This document shows, in pieces, positions 42,776-50,743 of a stretch of DNA of 64,000 nt (positions are counted from its first letter, which is position 1; each line of letters starts with the position of its first letter). Under the pieces are notes generated by a model. That model ran no database searches, was not told the origin of the DNA, and worked only from the letters and a program-made list of their open reading frames with translations. Where the stretch lies: NCBI RefSeq assembly GCF_002899825.2, contig NZ_PPED02000002.1:124001-188000 (forward strand). The letters run 5' to 3'. Origin of the DNA: Chryseobacterium phosphatilyticum (GTDB lineage: Bacteria > Bacteroidota > Bacteroidia > Flavobacteriales > Weeksellaceae). A program made the position numbers and the translations under genes.

Positions 42776-43009
42776 GTATGTATCATTATTTGCTGTTAAA
42801 GTTTGTTAACTTATTGATGTTCTTTAGGTATTCTTTATTTAATAAGTATATATTTGGAGGGTAGTTGAATGGGATTGTGAAATGCATTTTCGGGGATTTT
42901 TTATAAGTAAAAAATTGAAAGACAAAGTGTTTGTAAAGTCCCTTTTGATCGACTATAATAAATTTTTTAAAAAAAATAACCACTGCGAATTAAGAAGCCC
43001 TAAAAAGCG

Positions 43010-43017
43010 TATTTTTG
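43010..43017 (+). promoter_or_regulatory. -7 box (TATTTTTG) of the thioredoxin-fold lipoprotein gene
   Basis: Perfect TAnnTTTG match, 19 nt before the ATG. The -33 region is A-rich without TTTG. Confidence 0.5.
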
Positions 43018-43036
43018 TGTAATATTAAAAATTGAA

Positions 43037-44581
43037 ATGAAAAAATATCTTTTATTGTTTATCATCGCGATCTTCGTGATGTCTTGTTCAAAAAAAGTAG
43101 AATTAAAAGGAAAAATTACTGGAAGTTCACCATTGGAAAGAATTGAATTTGTTGAAGCTTCTGGAGTAGGAACCCTACCTTTAATTAATATAGGTCTGGA
43201 TAAAGATGGGAATTTTTCGGGAAGCTTTGATGCTCCTAAAGATGGGATGTATGTCATCAACTACGCCAACAGACAAAATCTGATTTATCTGGAGAAAGGG
43301 CAGAATGTTAATATTTCTGGAAATGGAGCTACTTTCCCGAACGAATATGTAATCACAGGTGATGCTAAAAAAAATAATGACTTTCTTGCTGCAAGTCAGA
43401 AGTTTCTGGCAACTTATGCCAGCAAAGTTAATTTAGGAGCATTGATGGGTGGAGACGAAGCTGCATTTTTAAAAGGAATGCACAAAGTAGAAGCTGATAT
43501 CAATAAGAATGTAGATGAACTTGCACAAAAAAATAATCCTAGTAAAGGACTATTGGCCTGGAAAAAGAATGACGTTAAAGTAACAATTCTTAACCTGCTT
43601 GCCAATTATGAAATGTCTCATGGTCCAATGTCAGGGAATCCATCATATAAAGCGACTAAAGCTTTCAAAGATTATGAAACATCATTAGATAGCGATAAAG
43701 ATGCAATGGTGAAAACTATCCCATTGTACAGACAATACCTGTTGGTGAAAATGACTCCTGATTTCCAGAAATATGCTGAAGCAAATGGGAAAGGAAAGAC
43801 GGATATTACGACTTCTGAAATGTTTGCTCAGTATTTAAAAACTAAAAAAGACCTTTCTCAAACTGCAAAAGATTATCTTTTGGCGTTTGTAATGGCTCAG
43901 GCAGATATTCATCCAACAACACCATCTAAAAATATCGACAAAATCAAAAAGATTATTGATACCGATATTAAAGATGCTACGATCAAAAGTGACCTGTTGA
44001 AAATGCAGGTAGCTATTACAGGGCTTAAAATAGGAGAAGCTGCACCAGAGGCACCTTTAGTAAAACAAGATGGCAAATCGTATAATCTTTCTGAAAACAA
44101 AGGAAAGCCATATATGTTATTTTTCTATGCTTCATGGAATCCTTACATTGGGGAGGCTACCGTTCCGGTTTTAAAAGAAGTAGTAAACTTTTACAAATCT
44201 AAAATGAACTTTGTATTTGTGAATGTAGATGATACAAAAGATCAGTTTGTAAAAACAAGTAATTCTTTATTAAAAGGAGTTCAAGGAGTAAATGTGTACG
44301 GAGAGAAAGGAATGGAATCTGAAATTGCTAAAAAGTACGGTGTTTACGGATTTAAATTACCTTGCTATGTAATTATTGATAAAGACGGCAAAATTGCCAG
44401 CAGATCATTTGTCAATTTAGGTGAACAGGAATTGGTAGTTATTCTGGATAAACTTACGGGACTTTCCGCTCCAAGAGTAGACCCAAATGCTCAACAATTA
44501 CAGCCTCAAATGCAGATTGATCCTGCTGCACAACAAGCAGCTCCACAGCCTGCAAATCCACAACCGGCTCAGACGAAATAA
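43037..44581 (+). CDS. TlpA-like thioredoxin-fold lipoprotein lacking CxxC
   Basis: A 514-residue protein. The lipoprotein signal is LLLFIIAIFVMSCSKK (Cys near residue 17). Residues 20-115 form a DUF4369-like beta domain (VELKGKITGSSPLERIEFVE; NRQNLIYLEKGQNVNISG) and a helical middle runs to about 330. A thioredoxin/AhpC-TSA domain follows (about 334-480): IGEAAPEAPLVKQDGKSYNLSENKGKPYMLFFYASWNPYIGEATVPVLKEV and the cis-Pro loop GFKLPCYVIIDKDGKI. Where family members have WCxxC, this one has SWNPYIGE, so redox catalysis at that site is impossible. A Gln/Pro-rich tail of about 30 residues ends the protein. It stands alone between two terminators. Confidence 0.85.
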   Translation: MKKYLLLFIIAIFVMSCSKKVELKGKITGSSPLERIEFVEASGVGTLPLINIGLDKDGNFSGSFDAPKDGMYVINYANRQNLIYLEKGQNVNISGNGATFPNEYVITGDAKKNNDFLAASQKFLATYASKVNLGALMGGDEAAFLKGMHKVEADINKNVDELAQKNNPSKGLLAWKKNDVKVTILNLLANYEMSHGPMSGNPSYKATKAFKDYETSLDSDKDAMVKTIPLYRQYLLVKMTPDFQKYAEANGKGKTDITTSEMFAQYLKTKKDLSQTAKDYLLAFVMAQADIHPTTPSKNIDKIKKIIDTDIKDATIKSDLLKMQVAITGLKIGEAAPEAPLVKQDGKSYNLSENKGKPYMLFFYASWNPYIGEATVPVLKEVVNFYKSKMNFVFVNVDDTKDQFVKTSNSLLKGVQGVNVYGEKGMESEIAKKYGVYGFKLPCYVIIDKDGKIASRSFVNLGEQELVVILDKLTGLSAPRVDPNAQQLQPQMQIDPAAQQAAPQPANPQPAQTK

Positions 44582-44601
44582 TAAACTTTCATATAGTTGA
44601 A

Positions 44602-44630
44602 AACCTTATCCTCGGATAAGGTTTTTTTTA
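44602..44630 (+). terminator. terminator after the thioredoxin-fold lipoprotein gene
   Basis: AACCTTATCC (44602-44611) pairs with GGATAAGGTT (44614-44623), followed by T6. Confidence 0.82.
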
Positions 44631-44633
44631 TTG

Positions 44634-44641
44634 TATTTTTG
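44634..44641 (+). promoter_or_regulatory. -7 box (TATTTTTG) of rlmD
   Basis: Perfect TAnnTTTG match. It would start transcription around 44646-44648, at or past the first in-frame ATG (44646). This supports the later ATG (44691) as the true rlmD start. Confidence 0.5.
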
Positions 44642-44690
44642 CAGAATGGAACCGAAAGGTTTCATTCCTAGAAAAAATAGAATTTGTAGA

Positions 44691-46097
44691 ATGAGAAAGA
44701 AGAAAAATATTGTTCTTGAAAATATTAAGCTGGTGGCTGCCGGGGCAAAAGGAGTAGCGATTGGTAGAACAGAAGAAGGGAAAACGGTACTGGTTTCAGG
44801 TGCTATTCCCGGAGATATAGTCAATGTAAGAGTAAAAAAAGCCAAGTCCAATTACTATGAAGGTGAAGCGGTAGATGTTTTGGAACCTTCTCCATATAGA
44901 GTAGATGCGAAATGTGTTCATTTTGGAACTTGTGGAGGTTGCAAATGGCAGAATATGAGCTATGAAAAGCAACTTGATTTTAAGCAGGGGGAAGTATATA
45001 ATAATATAAAAAGAATTGGTGGGATTGATGATTTTGAGACCATGCCAATCTTAGGTGCTGATGAACAGTATTTTTATAGAAATAAAATGGAGTTTTCTTT
45101 CTCCAATGCAAAATGGCTTACTCAGTATGAGATAAGTTCTGAAGAGAATTTTGGGAATAGAGATGCCTTAGGTTTCCATATTCCTGGAATGTGGAGTAAG
45201 ATTTTAGATCTTAAAGAATGTTTTCTTCAAGAAGACCCATCTAATGCGATTCGTTTAGCTGTGAAAAACTTTGCAGTAGAAAATGGATTAGATTTTTTTG
45301 ATGTCAGAAATCAAGAAGGCTTTTTAAGAACCTTAATGATGAGGCAAAACTCTAAGGGAGAATGGATGGTTTTATTCCAGCTATATAGAGAAGAGAAAGC
45401 TAACAGAGAAAAACTTTTTCAGTATTTATTAGAAAAATTCCCGCAGATCAAAACGTTGGTTTATGCTATTAATCCAAAACAAAATGATTCTATTTATGAT
45501 TTAAATATCAATATTTATTTTGGAGAAGGCTTCTTAATGGAAGAAATGGATGGGCTAAAGTTTAAAATAGGACCTAAGTCATTCTTTCAGACCAATTATA
45601 AGCAGGCTTTAGAGTTGTATAGAAAAACATTAGAATTTGCAGATCTGAAAGGAGATGAAGTTGTGTATGATTTGTACACAGGAACAGGGACTATCGCCCA
45701 ATATGTTGCAAGAAATGCAAAGCAGGTTATTGGTATCGAATCTGTGCAGGAAGCAATTGACGCAGCCATTGAACATGCGGAATTAAACGGCCTTACCAAT
45801 ACCACTTTCTATTGTGGAGACATGAAGAATGTCTTTAACGATGAATTTATGGAAAATCATCCAAAAGCGGATGTATTGATCACTGACCCTCCAAGAGATG
45901 GGATGCACCAGAAAGTGGTTGAGCAGATATTAAAACTTGCTCCTGAAAAAGTAGTGTATGTAAGTTGTAATTCTGCCACTCAGGCAAGAGACCTTGCATT
46001 AATGAAAGATCATTATACTTTAATAAAAATATTACCGGTAGATATGTTCCCACAAACTCATCATGTGGAAAATATTGCTCTATTGGTTAAAAAATAA
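44691..46097 (+). CDS. rlmD: 23S rRNA (uracil-5-)-methyltransferase, RlmD/RumA family
   Basis: SAM-dependent TrmA/RumA-type enzyme that makes 5-methyluridine in rRNA. The N-terminal TRAM domain (NIVLENIKLVAAGAKGVAIGR) and a [4Fe-4S] site (CVHFGTCGGC plus the later KECFLQ) are present. The methyltransferase fold has VYDLYTGTGTIAQYVA for SAM, DPPRDGMHQKVV, and the catalytic Cys in VYVSCNSATQARDLALM. ATG 44691 (MRKKKN) is chosen over 44646 because of family length and the promoter position. Which uridine it modifies cannot be told from the sequence; RlmD is the usual assignment. Confidence 0.9.
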   Translation: MRKKKNIVLENIKLVAAGAKGVAIGRTEEGKTVLVSGAIPGDIVNVRVKKAKSNYYEGEAVDVLEPSPYRVDAKCVHFGTCGGCKWQNMSYEKQLDFKQGEVYNNIKRIGGIDDFETMPILGADEQYFYRNKMEFSFSNAKWLTQYEISSEENFGNRDALGFHIPGMWSKILDLKECFLQEDPSNAIRLAVKNFAVENGLDFFDVRNQEGFLRTLMMRQNSKGEWMVLFQLYREEKANREKLFQYLLEKFPQIKTLVYAINPKQNDSIYDLNINIYFGEGFLMEEMDGLKFKIGPKSFFQTNYKQALELYRKTLEFADLKGDEVVYDLYTGTGTIAQYVARNAKQVIGIESVQEAIDAAIEHAELNGLTNTTFYCGDMKNVFNDEFMENHPKADVLITDPPRDGMHQKVVEQILKLAPEKVVYVSCNSATQARDLALMKDHYTLIKILPVDMFPQTHHVENIALLVKK

Positions 46098-46128
46098 ATT
46101 TAATTAAATTTGAATTTCAAATCTTAAT

Positions 46129-46605
46129 ATGAAGTATTTTAAAATTCTCATACTGGCCTGTTTTTTAGGAATGCTCTTCTCATGTGGTGGAGATGACGAT
46201 ATCTGCGAAAGTGGTGAAGGTACTCCCAGAATTAGGGTTGCTTTTAGAAATGCTGACGGCAAAGAGATAACGGTGGATTCCCTATATGTCGCTGTAGATT
46301 ATGGTACGGGAGCTATTGTAGATTTAGGTAAAACAGCAAATAATTCATCGAGATTGATTCCTTTGCGTGTTGACGATGTACCTTATACTGATCTTTATTT
46401 TAAAACCAGAATTAAAGGGCCACAATCAAAGGTGAGGGTAGGTTATACTACAAAATCTGCTTATGTCTCGCCTGGATGTGGTATTAAAAAAACTTATGAA
46501 AATTTAACTTCAGAATTAATAACCCCTAATGTTGTCAAAAAGGTAGAATTAGGGCTAAATCAAATAGAGAATGAAAACAAGACTAATCTTTTCCTTCTTT
46601 TTTAG
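46129..46605 (+). CDS. DUF6452 family lipoprotein
   Basis: A 158-residue lipoprotein: signal ILILACFLGMLFSC with an acidic GGDDD after the Cys (about residue 19). The mature part is beta-rich (TPRIRVAFRNADGKEITVDSLYVAVDYG; SRLIPLRVDDVPYTDLYFKTRI), with one more Cys pair (DICESGEG and SPGCGIKKTY). It resembles the flavobacterial DUF6452 family found next to DUF6048 proteins, as here. Its last 35 nt overlap the start of the next gene in another frame. Function unknown. Confidence 0.8.
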   Translation: MKYFKILILACFLGMLFSCGGDDDICESGEGTPRIRVAFRNADGKEITVDSLYVAVDYGTGAIVDLGKTANNSSRLIPLRVDDVPYTDLYFKTRIKGPQSKVRVGYTTKSAYVSPGCGIKKTYENLTSELITPNVVKKVELGLNQIENENKTNLFLLF

Positions 46606-47239
46606 TATAATAGGAATACTAGGCTGGGCGCAGGAAAAAAAAGAAGTGAAAAAGGAAAAAAAGGAGCATTGGAAATATGAACCCAACTTTATGGTTGGTT
46701 TTGATGCCCTTAATGCAGGTGTTTCTTTTTTCTCTGACAGAAAAGTATATCAGGGATTTGTTTCCTCAAAATTGAATGGAAATGTGCATCTAATTGCAGA
46801 AGCTGGTTTTGAGAAGAATATATATCAGAAGAATGGTTACGATGCAAAAGCAAATGGTCCTTTTGCTAAATTAGGAGCATTTTATATGCTGGCGAAAGAT
46901 GCAGAAAATGAATTTAATGGATTTTATGCCGGGGGAAAAGTAGCCGGATCATTCTACAATCAGGAGTATATGGCAATTCCTGTTCGTGGATTTGGAGGAA
47001 GTAGTTCTTCAGTAGCTTTTCCGTCATCATCTCAATCTTCTTTTTGGCTGGAAGGTACATTAGGGGGGAGGGTACAGCTCTTTAACTCAAATTTCTATAT
47101 AGATGTAAATCTTCAACCGAGGTACATGGTATATACCTCAAAACAGGATGATATCTCTCCAATGATTGTTCCTGGATTTGGAAGAAGCTCTTCCAAGTTC
47201 AATATGGGATTTGCATGGAATCTTGCCTATAAGTTTTAA
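46571..47239 (+). CDS. DUF6048 family outer-membrane-like protein
   Basis: A 222-residue exported protein. Signal peptide MKTRLIFSFFFSIIGILGWAQ, a Lys/Glu-rich stretch (about residues 23-36), then an alternating beta pattern ending in NMGFAWNLAYKF, where the last aromatic residue suits an eight-stranded outer-membrane barrel. It matches DUF6048, normally adjacent to DUF6452. The ATG lies inside the preceding gene (35-nt overlap), so translation is probably coupled. Function unknown; an outer-membrane complex of the two proteins is an inference. Confidence 0.8.
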   Translation: MKTRLIFSFFFSIIGILGWAQEKKEVKKEKKEHWKYEPNFMVGFDALNAGVSFFSDRKVYQGFVSSKLNGNVHLIAEAGFEKNIYQKNGYDAKANGPFAKLGAFYMLAKDAENEFNGFYAGGKVAGSFYNQEYMAIPVRGFGGSSSSVAFPSSSQSSFWLEGTLGGRVQLFNSNFYIDVNLQPRYMVYTSKQDDISPMIVPGFGRSSSKFNMGFAWNLAYKF

Positions 47240-47272
47240 TAAAACTATTTATTGCCTTTTAAAATATATACA

Positions 47273-47310
47273 ATACAAACTTTAATAATTTTAAAGTTTG
47301 TATTTTTTTT
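47273..47310 (+). terminator. terminator after the DUF6048 gene
   Basis: A 13-bp perfect stem (ATACAAACTTTAA, 47273-47285, with 47291-47303) and T7 after it. Confidence 0.85.
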
Positions 47311-47383
47311 AATGAATTCGGCTGTTTGATGTATGTTTTTGAAAAATATAGTATTATTTCATTTATATAATTCATAAAATAGT

Positions 47384-47391
47384 TATATTTG
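47384..47391 (+). promoter_or_regulatory. -7 box (TATATTTG) of the first T9SS metallopeptidase gene
   Basis: Perfect TAnnTTTG match 26 nt before the ATG, with TTTA 18 nt upstream as a weak -33 box. Confidence 0.55.
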
Positions 47392-47417
47392 GCGGAATTA
47401 TAATTATGTTTTAATTT

Positions 47418-50400
47418 ATGAAAAGACTATTTACTGCCTTACTGCTTACTTTTGTAGGAGGAGCAGCGTTCGGTCAATGGACGCCAACTTCCTTTAAAGG
47501 TGACAGTAATAAAAGAAGTACAGGATTAAAAGCTGATGGTTCTAGTGTAAGAAGTAACGGGTACTATAAATTAGATCTCGACTTACTAAGATCTCAGTTA
47601 AAGAATGCTCAGGAAATGGGAGCTAATTCTGTTCCTGTTGTAATTTCTCTTCCTACAATGGATGGGAAGATTGAAAGATTTAATGTATACAGTTTTCCGG
47701 TTGTTGTAAAAGAGCTGGCAGATAAGTTTGATTTAGGATCTTATGTGGGAGCGAGTATTGATAATCCTACTAAGTATTTGAGATTTAGTTTAGCACCAAA
47801 TGATTTCCAGTCTATGGTTATTGATGGTGATAAATACGAATTTATTGAGCCCACCTCTGCTGATCGAACGGTATATGCTATTCACCCAAAGACAAGAAAA
47901 AATCGTGACTCTTTCTTATGTTCTACAGATGAATCTCCTGCTGCAAAAAAGCAGATAGATGATTTGTTGAAAAAAGGGCAGTCTTTCTCAAATCAGACGA
48001 CAACTTTTGCAAAAAGTTCTGATAAGAAATTCAGAACAATGAGATTGGTGGTTTCAGTTACAGGAGAATATACCCAATATTTTATGACTCAGGCAGGAGT
48101 TCCAGCAACTGCGACTGATGACCAGAAAAGAGCTCCTGCATTGGCTGCAATTAACGCTACTTTAAGCCGGGTAAACGGAGTTTTTGAAAAAGATTTTGCA
48201 TTGCACCTGAATTTACAGAACTATCCGAACGTAATTTATATAAATCCGGCTAATGATCCTTATTCTGGTGCACAGGCTGGTGCAGGAGGTGCCTGGAATC
48301 TTGAATTGCAGAATACATTATCCAATGTAAATAATGTAGGTGATACTAATTATGATATTGGTCATTTATTCGGTAAATCCGGAGGCGGAGGTAATGCAGG
48401 ATGTATAGGATGTGTATGTATTGATCCTACACCAAATGTTCCTAAAGGAAAAGGCTCAGGATTTACTTCTCCTTCTAACGGAATACCGCAAGGTGATGCT
48501 TTTGATATAGATTATGTTGCTCATGAGATGGGGCATCAGTTAGGAGGTAATCATACTTTCTCTCATAATCTGGAAGGAAGCGGTGTTAATATGGAACCGG
48601 GATCTGGATCTACTATTATGGGATATGCTGGAATTACTGGTGGTCTTGATACGGATGTTCAACCTAATTCCGATCCTTACTTCCATTCAGCAAGTATTGG
48701 GCAGATTCAAGCGAATTTAATTGCTAAGACTTGTGACATTGAAACAGCAATCAATAATAATCCACCGGCAATTGATGATTTGCCAACATTTACTATTCCT
48801 AAAGGAACTGCTTTCGCGTTAACAGCAACAGCAACAGATCCTGAAAATGATCCATTGACTTATACTTGGGAAGAAGTTGATGATGCCGACCTGCCTATTG
48901 ATCGTTTCAATTTAGGACTTACTACTACCGGAGCTTCGTTTAGATCAGTTTCCCCAACAACTAGCCCAACAAGATATTTTCCAAAATGGGAAAGTGTATT
49001 GACAGGAACATTAACTAATTCAAATAATACTTGGGAATCTGTATCAACGGTAGCAAGAACAAGTAAGTTTTCCGTTACAGTAAGAGATAATAATACCAAT
49101 GTACAGCAACAACAATCTTCTGTTAAAACTCAGACAATTAATGTAGGTGATAATGGACCTTTCAGAGTTGCTAATCAATATGCTGATGTTAATACGCCGA
49201 CTCCGGTTCAATGGGTGGTGGCAAATACTAATGCTGCTCCTTACAATGTTGCTAATGTAAAGATTGATTATACTACAAATAACGGAACTACCTGGACTGT
49301 ATTGTCAGCTTCAACTCCTAATGACGGATCTGAGAACTTTACTTTCCCTTCTGCATTAAACGGACAAACGATTAAAGTGAGAATTTCTGCAATCGGAAAT
49401 GTTTTCTATGCTCTTGGATCTGTAACGCTAGGACCTTTGGCAGCGTGTAGTTCTGCTGCACCAACGAATGTCGTGGTAAATAATATTACTATGCATACGG
49501 CGAGTGTGTCATGGATGTCTTATACAGGAGCAACGTACAAAGTACACTACAGAAAAGTGGGTACAACGACCTGGACAGAAGTGGATAGCACTATTCCTTC
49601 CATTAATATAGCTGGTTTGGTAGATGATACAACGTATGAAGTTCAGGTTGCTTTAGTATGTGGTGCAACAGTAGGTACTTACTCTGCGTCTGTAAACTTT
49701 ACAACACCAGCATTACGTTATTGTTCTACTGTTACAAATGATCAGGATTATGAGTATATTCAAAATGTGACAATTGGTAATATAAATAATACTTCAGCAA
49801 GCAGTACATATACAAACTATACTACAAATACAGCGCTTCATGTTAACTTGACAAAAGGAACGCCTCAGCCTATTTCTGTTACATTAGGTAATACAGGAGC
49901 TGCTGATTATGATGCTGTAGTAGCGTTTATTGATTTCAATAAAGACGGAATTTTCTCTGAATCTGAAAGAGTACTGGATTATCCTATTACATTGACTCAA
50001 CCGGGAACTGTAGTTAGCGGAACATTTAATATTCCGGGTAATGCTGTGGAAGGAGAAGCTTTAAGAATGAGAGTTTTAGGCGGTTGGATTGGTGCTGGTC
50101 CTAATGGCTCATATGTAGGATTATCATTACCTCCTGACTTTTTATGCGGACTTAATGTTGGTTACGGAGAAGTTGAAGATTATAACGTATATATTACAAG
50201 TAATTTAGGTACCTCTGAAAGCAACTTTAAAAATAGTGGCATCCAGTTATATCCAAACCCGGCTACTGATGTTCTTAATATAACTAAGGTTTCTGATAAA
50301 GCAACTTATAAGATTTTCGGAGCTACGGGTCAATTGATCAATACTGGAAATGTAAACAGTGGAAGGATTAATATTTCATCTTTAATTAAAGGGGGATATA

Positions 50401-50459
50401 TCATTACCATTGATGAAAAAGGACAGGAATTGTTCAAGTCTAAATTTATCAAAAAATAA
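47418..50459 (+). CDS. reprolysin-like (M12B-type) metallopeptidase with FN3, GEVED and T9SS sorting domain
   Basis: A 1013-residue secreted protease. Signal peptide LFTALLLTFVGGAAFGQ; propeptide to about residue 205; catalytic domain with zinc motif HEMGHQLGGNHTF (about 370-382) and Met-turn STIMGYAG; an Ig/cadherin-like domain (PTFTIPKGTAFALTATATDPENDPLTYTWEEVD); one fibronectin III domain (about 675-755); one GEVED domain with an EF-hand-like loop DFNKDGIFSESE and GYGEVEDYNVYI; and a type A T9SS C-terminal domain (IQLYPNPATDVLNIT to FKSKFIKK). It should cross the outer membrane by T9SS and be cleaved or anchored at the cell surface. It is the first of four tandem modular genes, each with its own terminator. 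Confidence 0.93.
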   Translation: MKRLFTALLLTFVGGAAFGQWTPTSFKGDSNKRSTGLKADGSSVRSNGYYKLDLDLLRSQLKNAQEMGANSVPVVISLPTMDGKIERFNVYSFPVVVKELADKFDLGSYVGASIDNPTKYLRFSLAPNDFQSMVIDGDKYEFIEPTSADRTVYAIHPKTRKNRDSFLCSTDESPAAKKQIDDLLKKGQSFSNQTTTFAKSSDKKFRTMRLVVSVTGEYTQYFMTQAGVPATATDDQKRAPALAAINATLSRVNGVFEKDFALHLNLQNYPNVIYINPANDPYSGAQAGAGGAWNLELQNTLSNVNNVGDTNYDIGHLFGKSGGGGNAGCIGCVCIDPTPNVPKGKGSGFTSPSNGIPQGDAFDIDYVAHEMGHQLGGNHTFSHNLEGSGVNMEPGSGSTIMGYAGITGGLDTDVQPNSDPYFHSASIGQIQANLIAKTCDIETAINNNPPAIDDLPTFTIPKGTAFALTATATDPENDPLTYTWEEVDDADLPIDRFNLGLTTTGASFRSVSPTTSPTRYFPKWESVLTGTLTNSNNTWESVSTVARTSKFSVTVRDNNTNVQQQQSSVKTQTINVGDNGPFRVANQYADVNTPTPVQWVVANTNAAPYNVANVKIDYTTNNGTTWTVLSASTPNDGSENFTFPSALNGQTIKVRISAIGNVFYALGSVTLGPLAACSSAAPTNVVVNNITMHTASVSWMSYTGATYKVHYRKVGTTTWTEVDSTIPSINIAGLVDDTTYEVQVALVCGATVGTYSASVNFTTPALRYCSTVTNDQDYEYIQNVTIGNINNTSASSTYTNYTTNTALHVNLTKGTPQPISVTLGNTGAADYDAVVAFIDFNKDGIFSESERVLDYPITLTQPGTVVSGTFNIPGNAVEGEALRMRVLGGWIGAGPNGSYVGLSLPPDFLCGLNVGYGEVEDYNVYITSNLGTSESNFKNSGIQLYPNPATDVLNITKVSDKATYKIFGATGQLINTGNVNSGRINISSLIKGGYIITIDEKGQELFKSKFIKK

Positions 50460-50479
50460 TATATTTGTAAATAATGTTA

Positions 50480-50510
50480 AATCCCTGGCTATTTCCGGGG
50501 ATTTTTTATT
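50480..50510 (+). terminator. terminator after the first T9SS gene
   Basis: AATCCCTGG pairs with CCGGGGATT (one G-T pair) around CTATTT, followed by T-rich sequence. Confidence 0.78.
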
Positions 50511-50588
50511 TTTAACCATATGTGTAATTATTGTGTAATTTTTTCAAAAAAATTACGTTTAATGAATAGTTCACAATGAAAAAATCAT

Positions 50589-50682
50589 TAGATTTGTGTA
50601 AATATTAAAATATTAGCTTATGGTATAAAATTATTCTTTTTATTGCAGTTTATCTGTAAAAGGCGATGTTTCAAGAATCGCC
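50589..50682 (+). promoter_or_regulatory. possible promoter and leader hairpin of the 1581-aa T9SS gene
   Basis: TAGATTTG (50589-50596) fits the -7 consensus and would give a leader of about 140 nt. Within the leader GGCGAT (50662-50667) pairs with ATCGCC (50677-50682). No -33 box is clear. Confidence 0.4.
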
Positions 50683-50743
50683 ATGACACTAAAATTTGAA
50701 CACTTAGAATTACTTATTGTTATCATTATTAAATTTTTAAAAT

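Noticed and set aside
44646..44690. ATG at 44646 as the rlmD start
   Set aside because: The -7 box at 44634-44641 would start transcription at or past it, and the extra 15 residues are not family-like.
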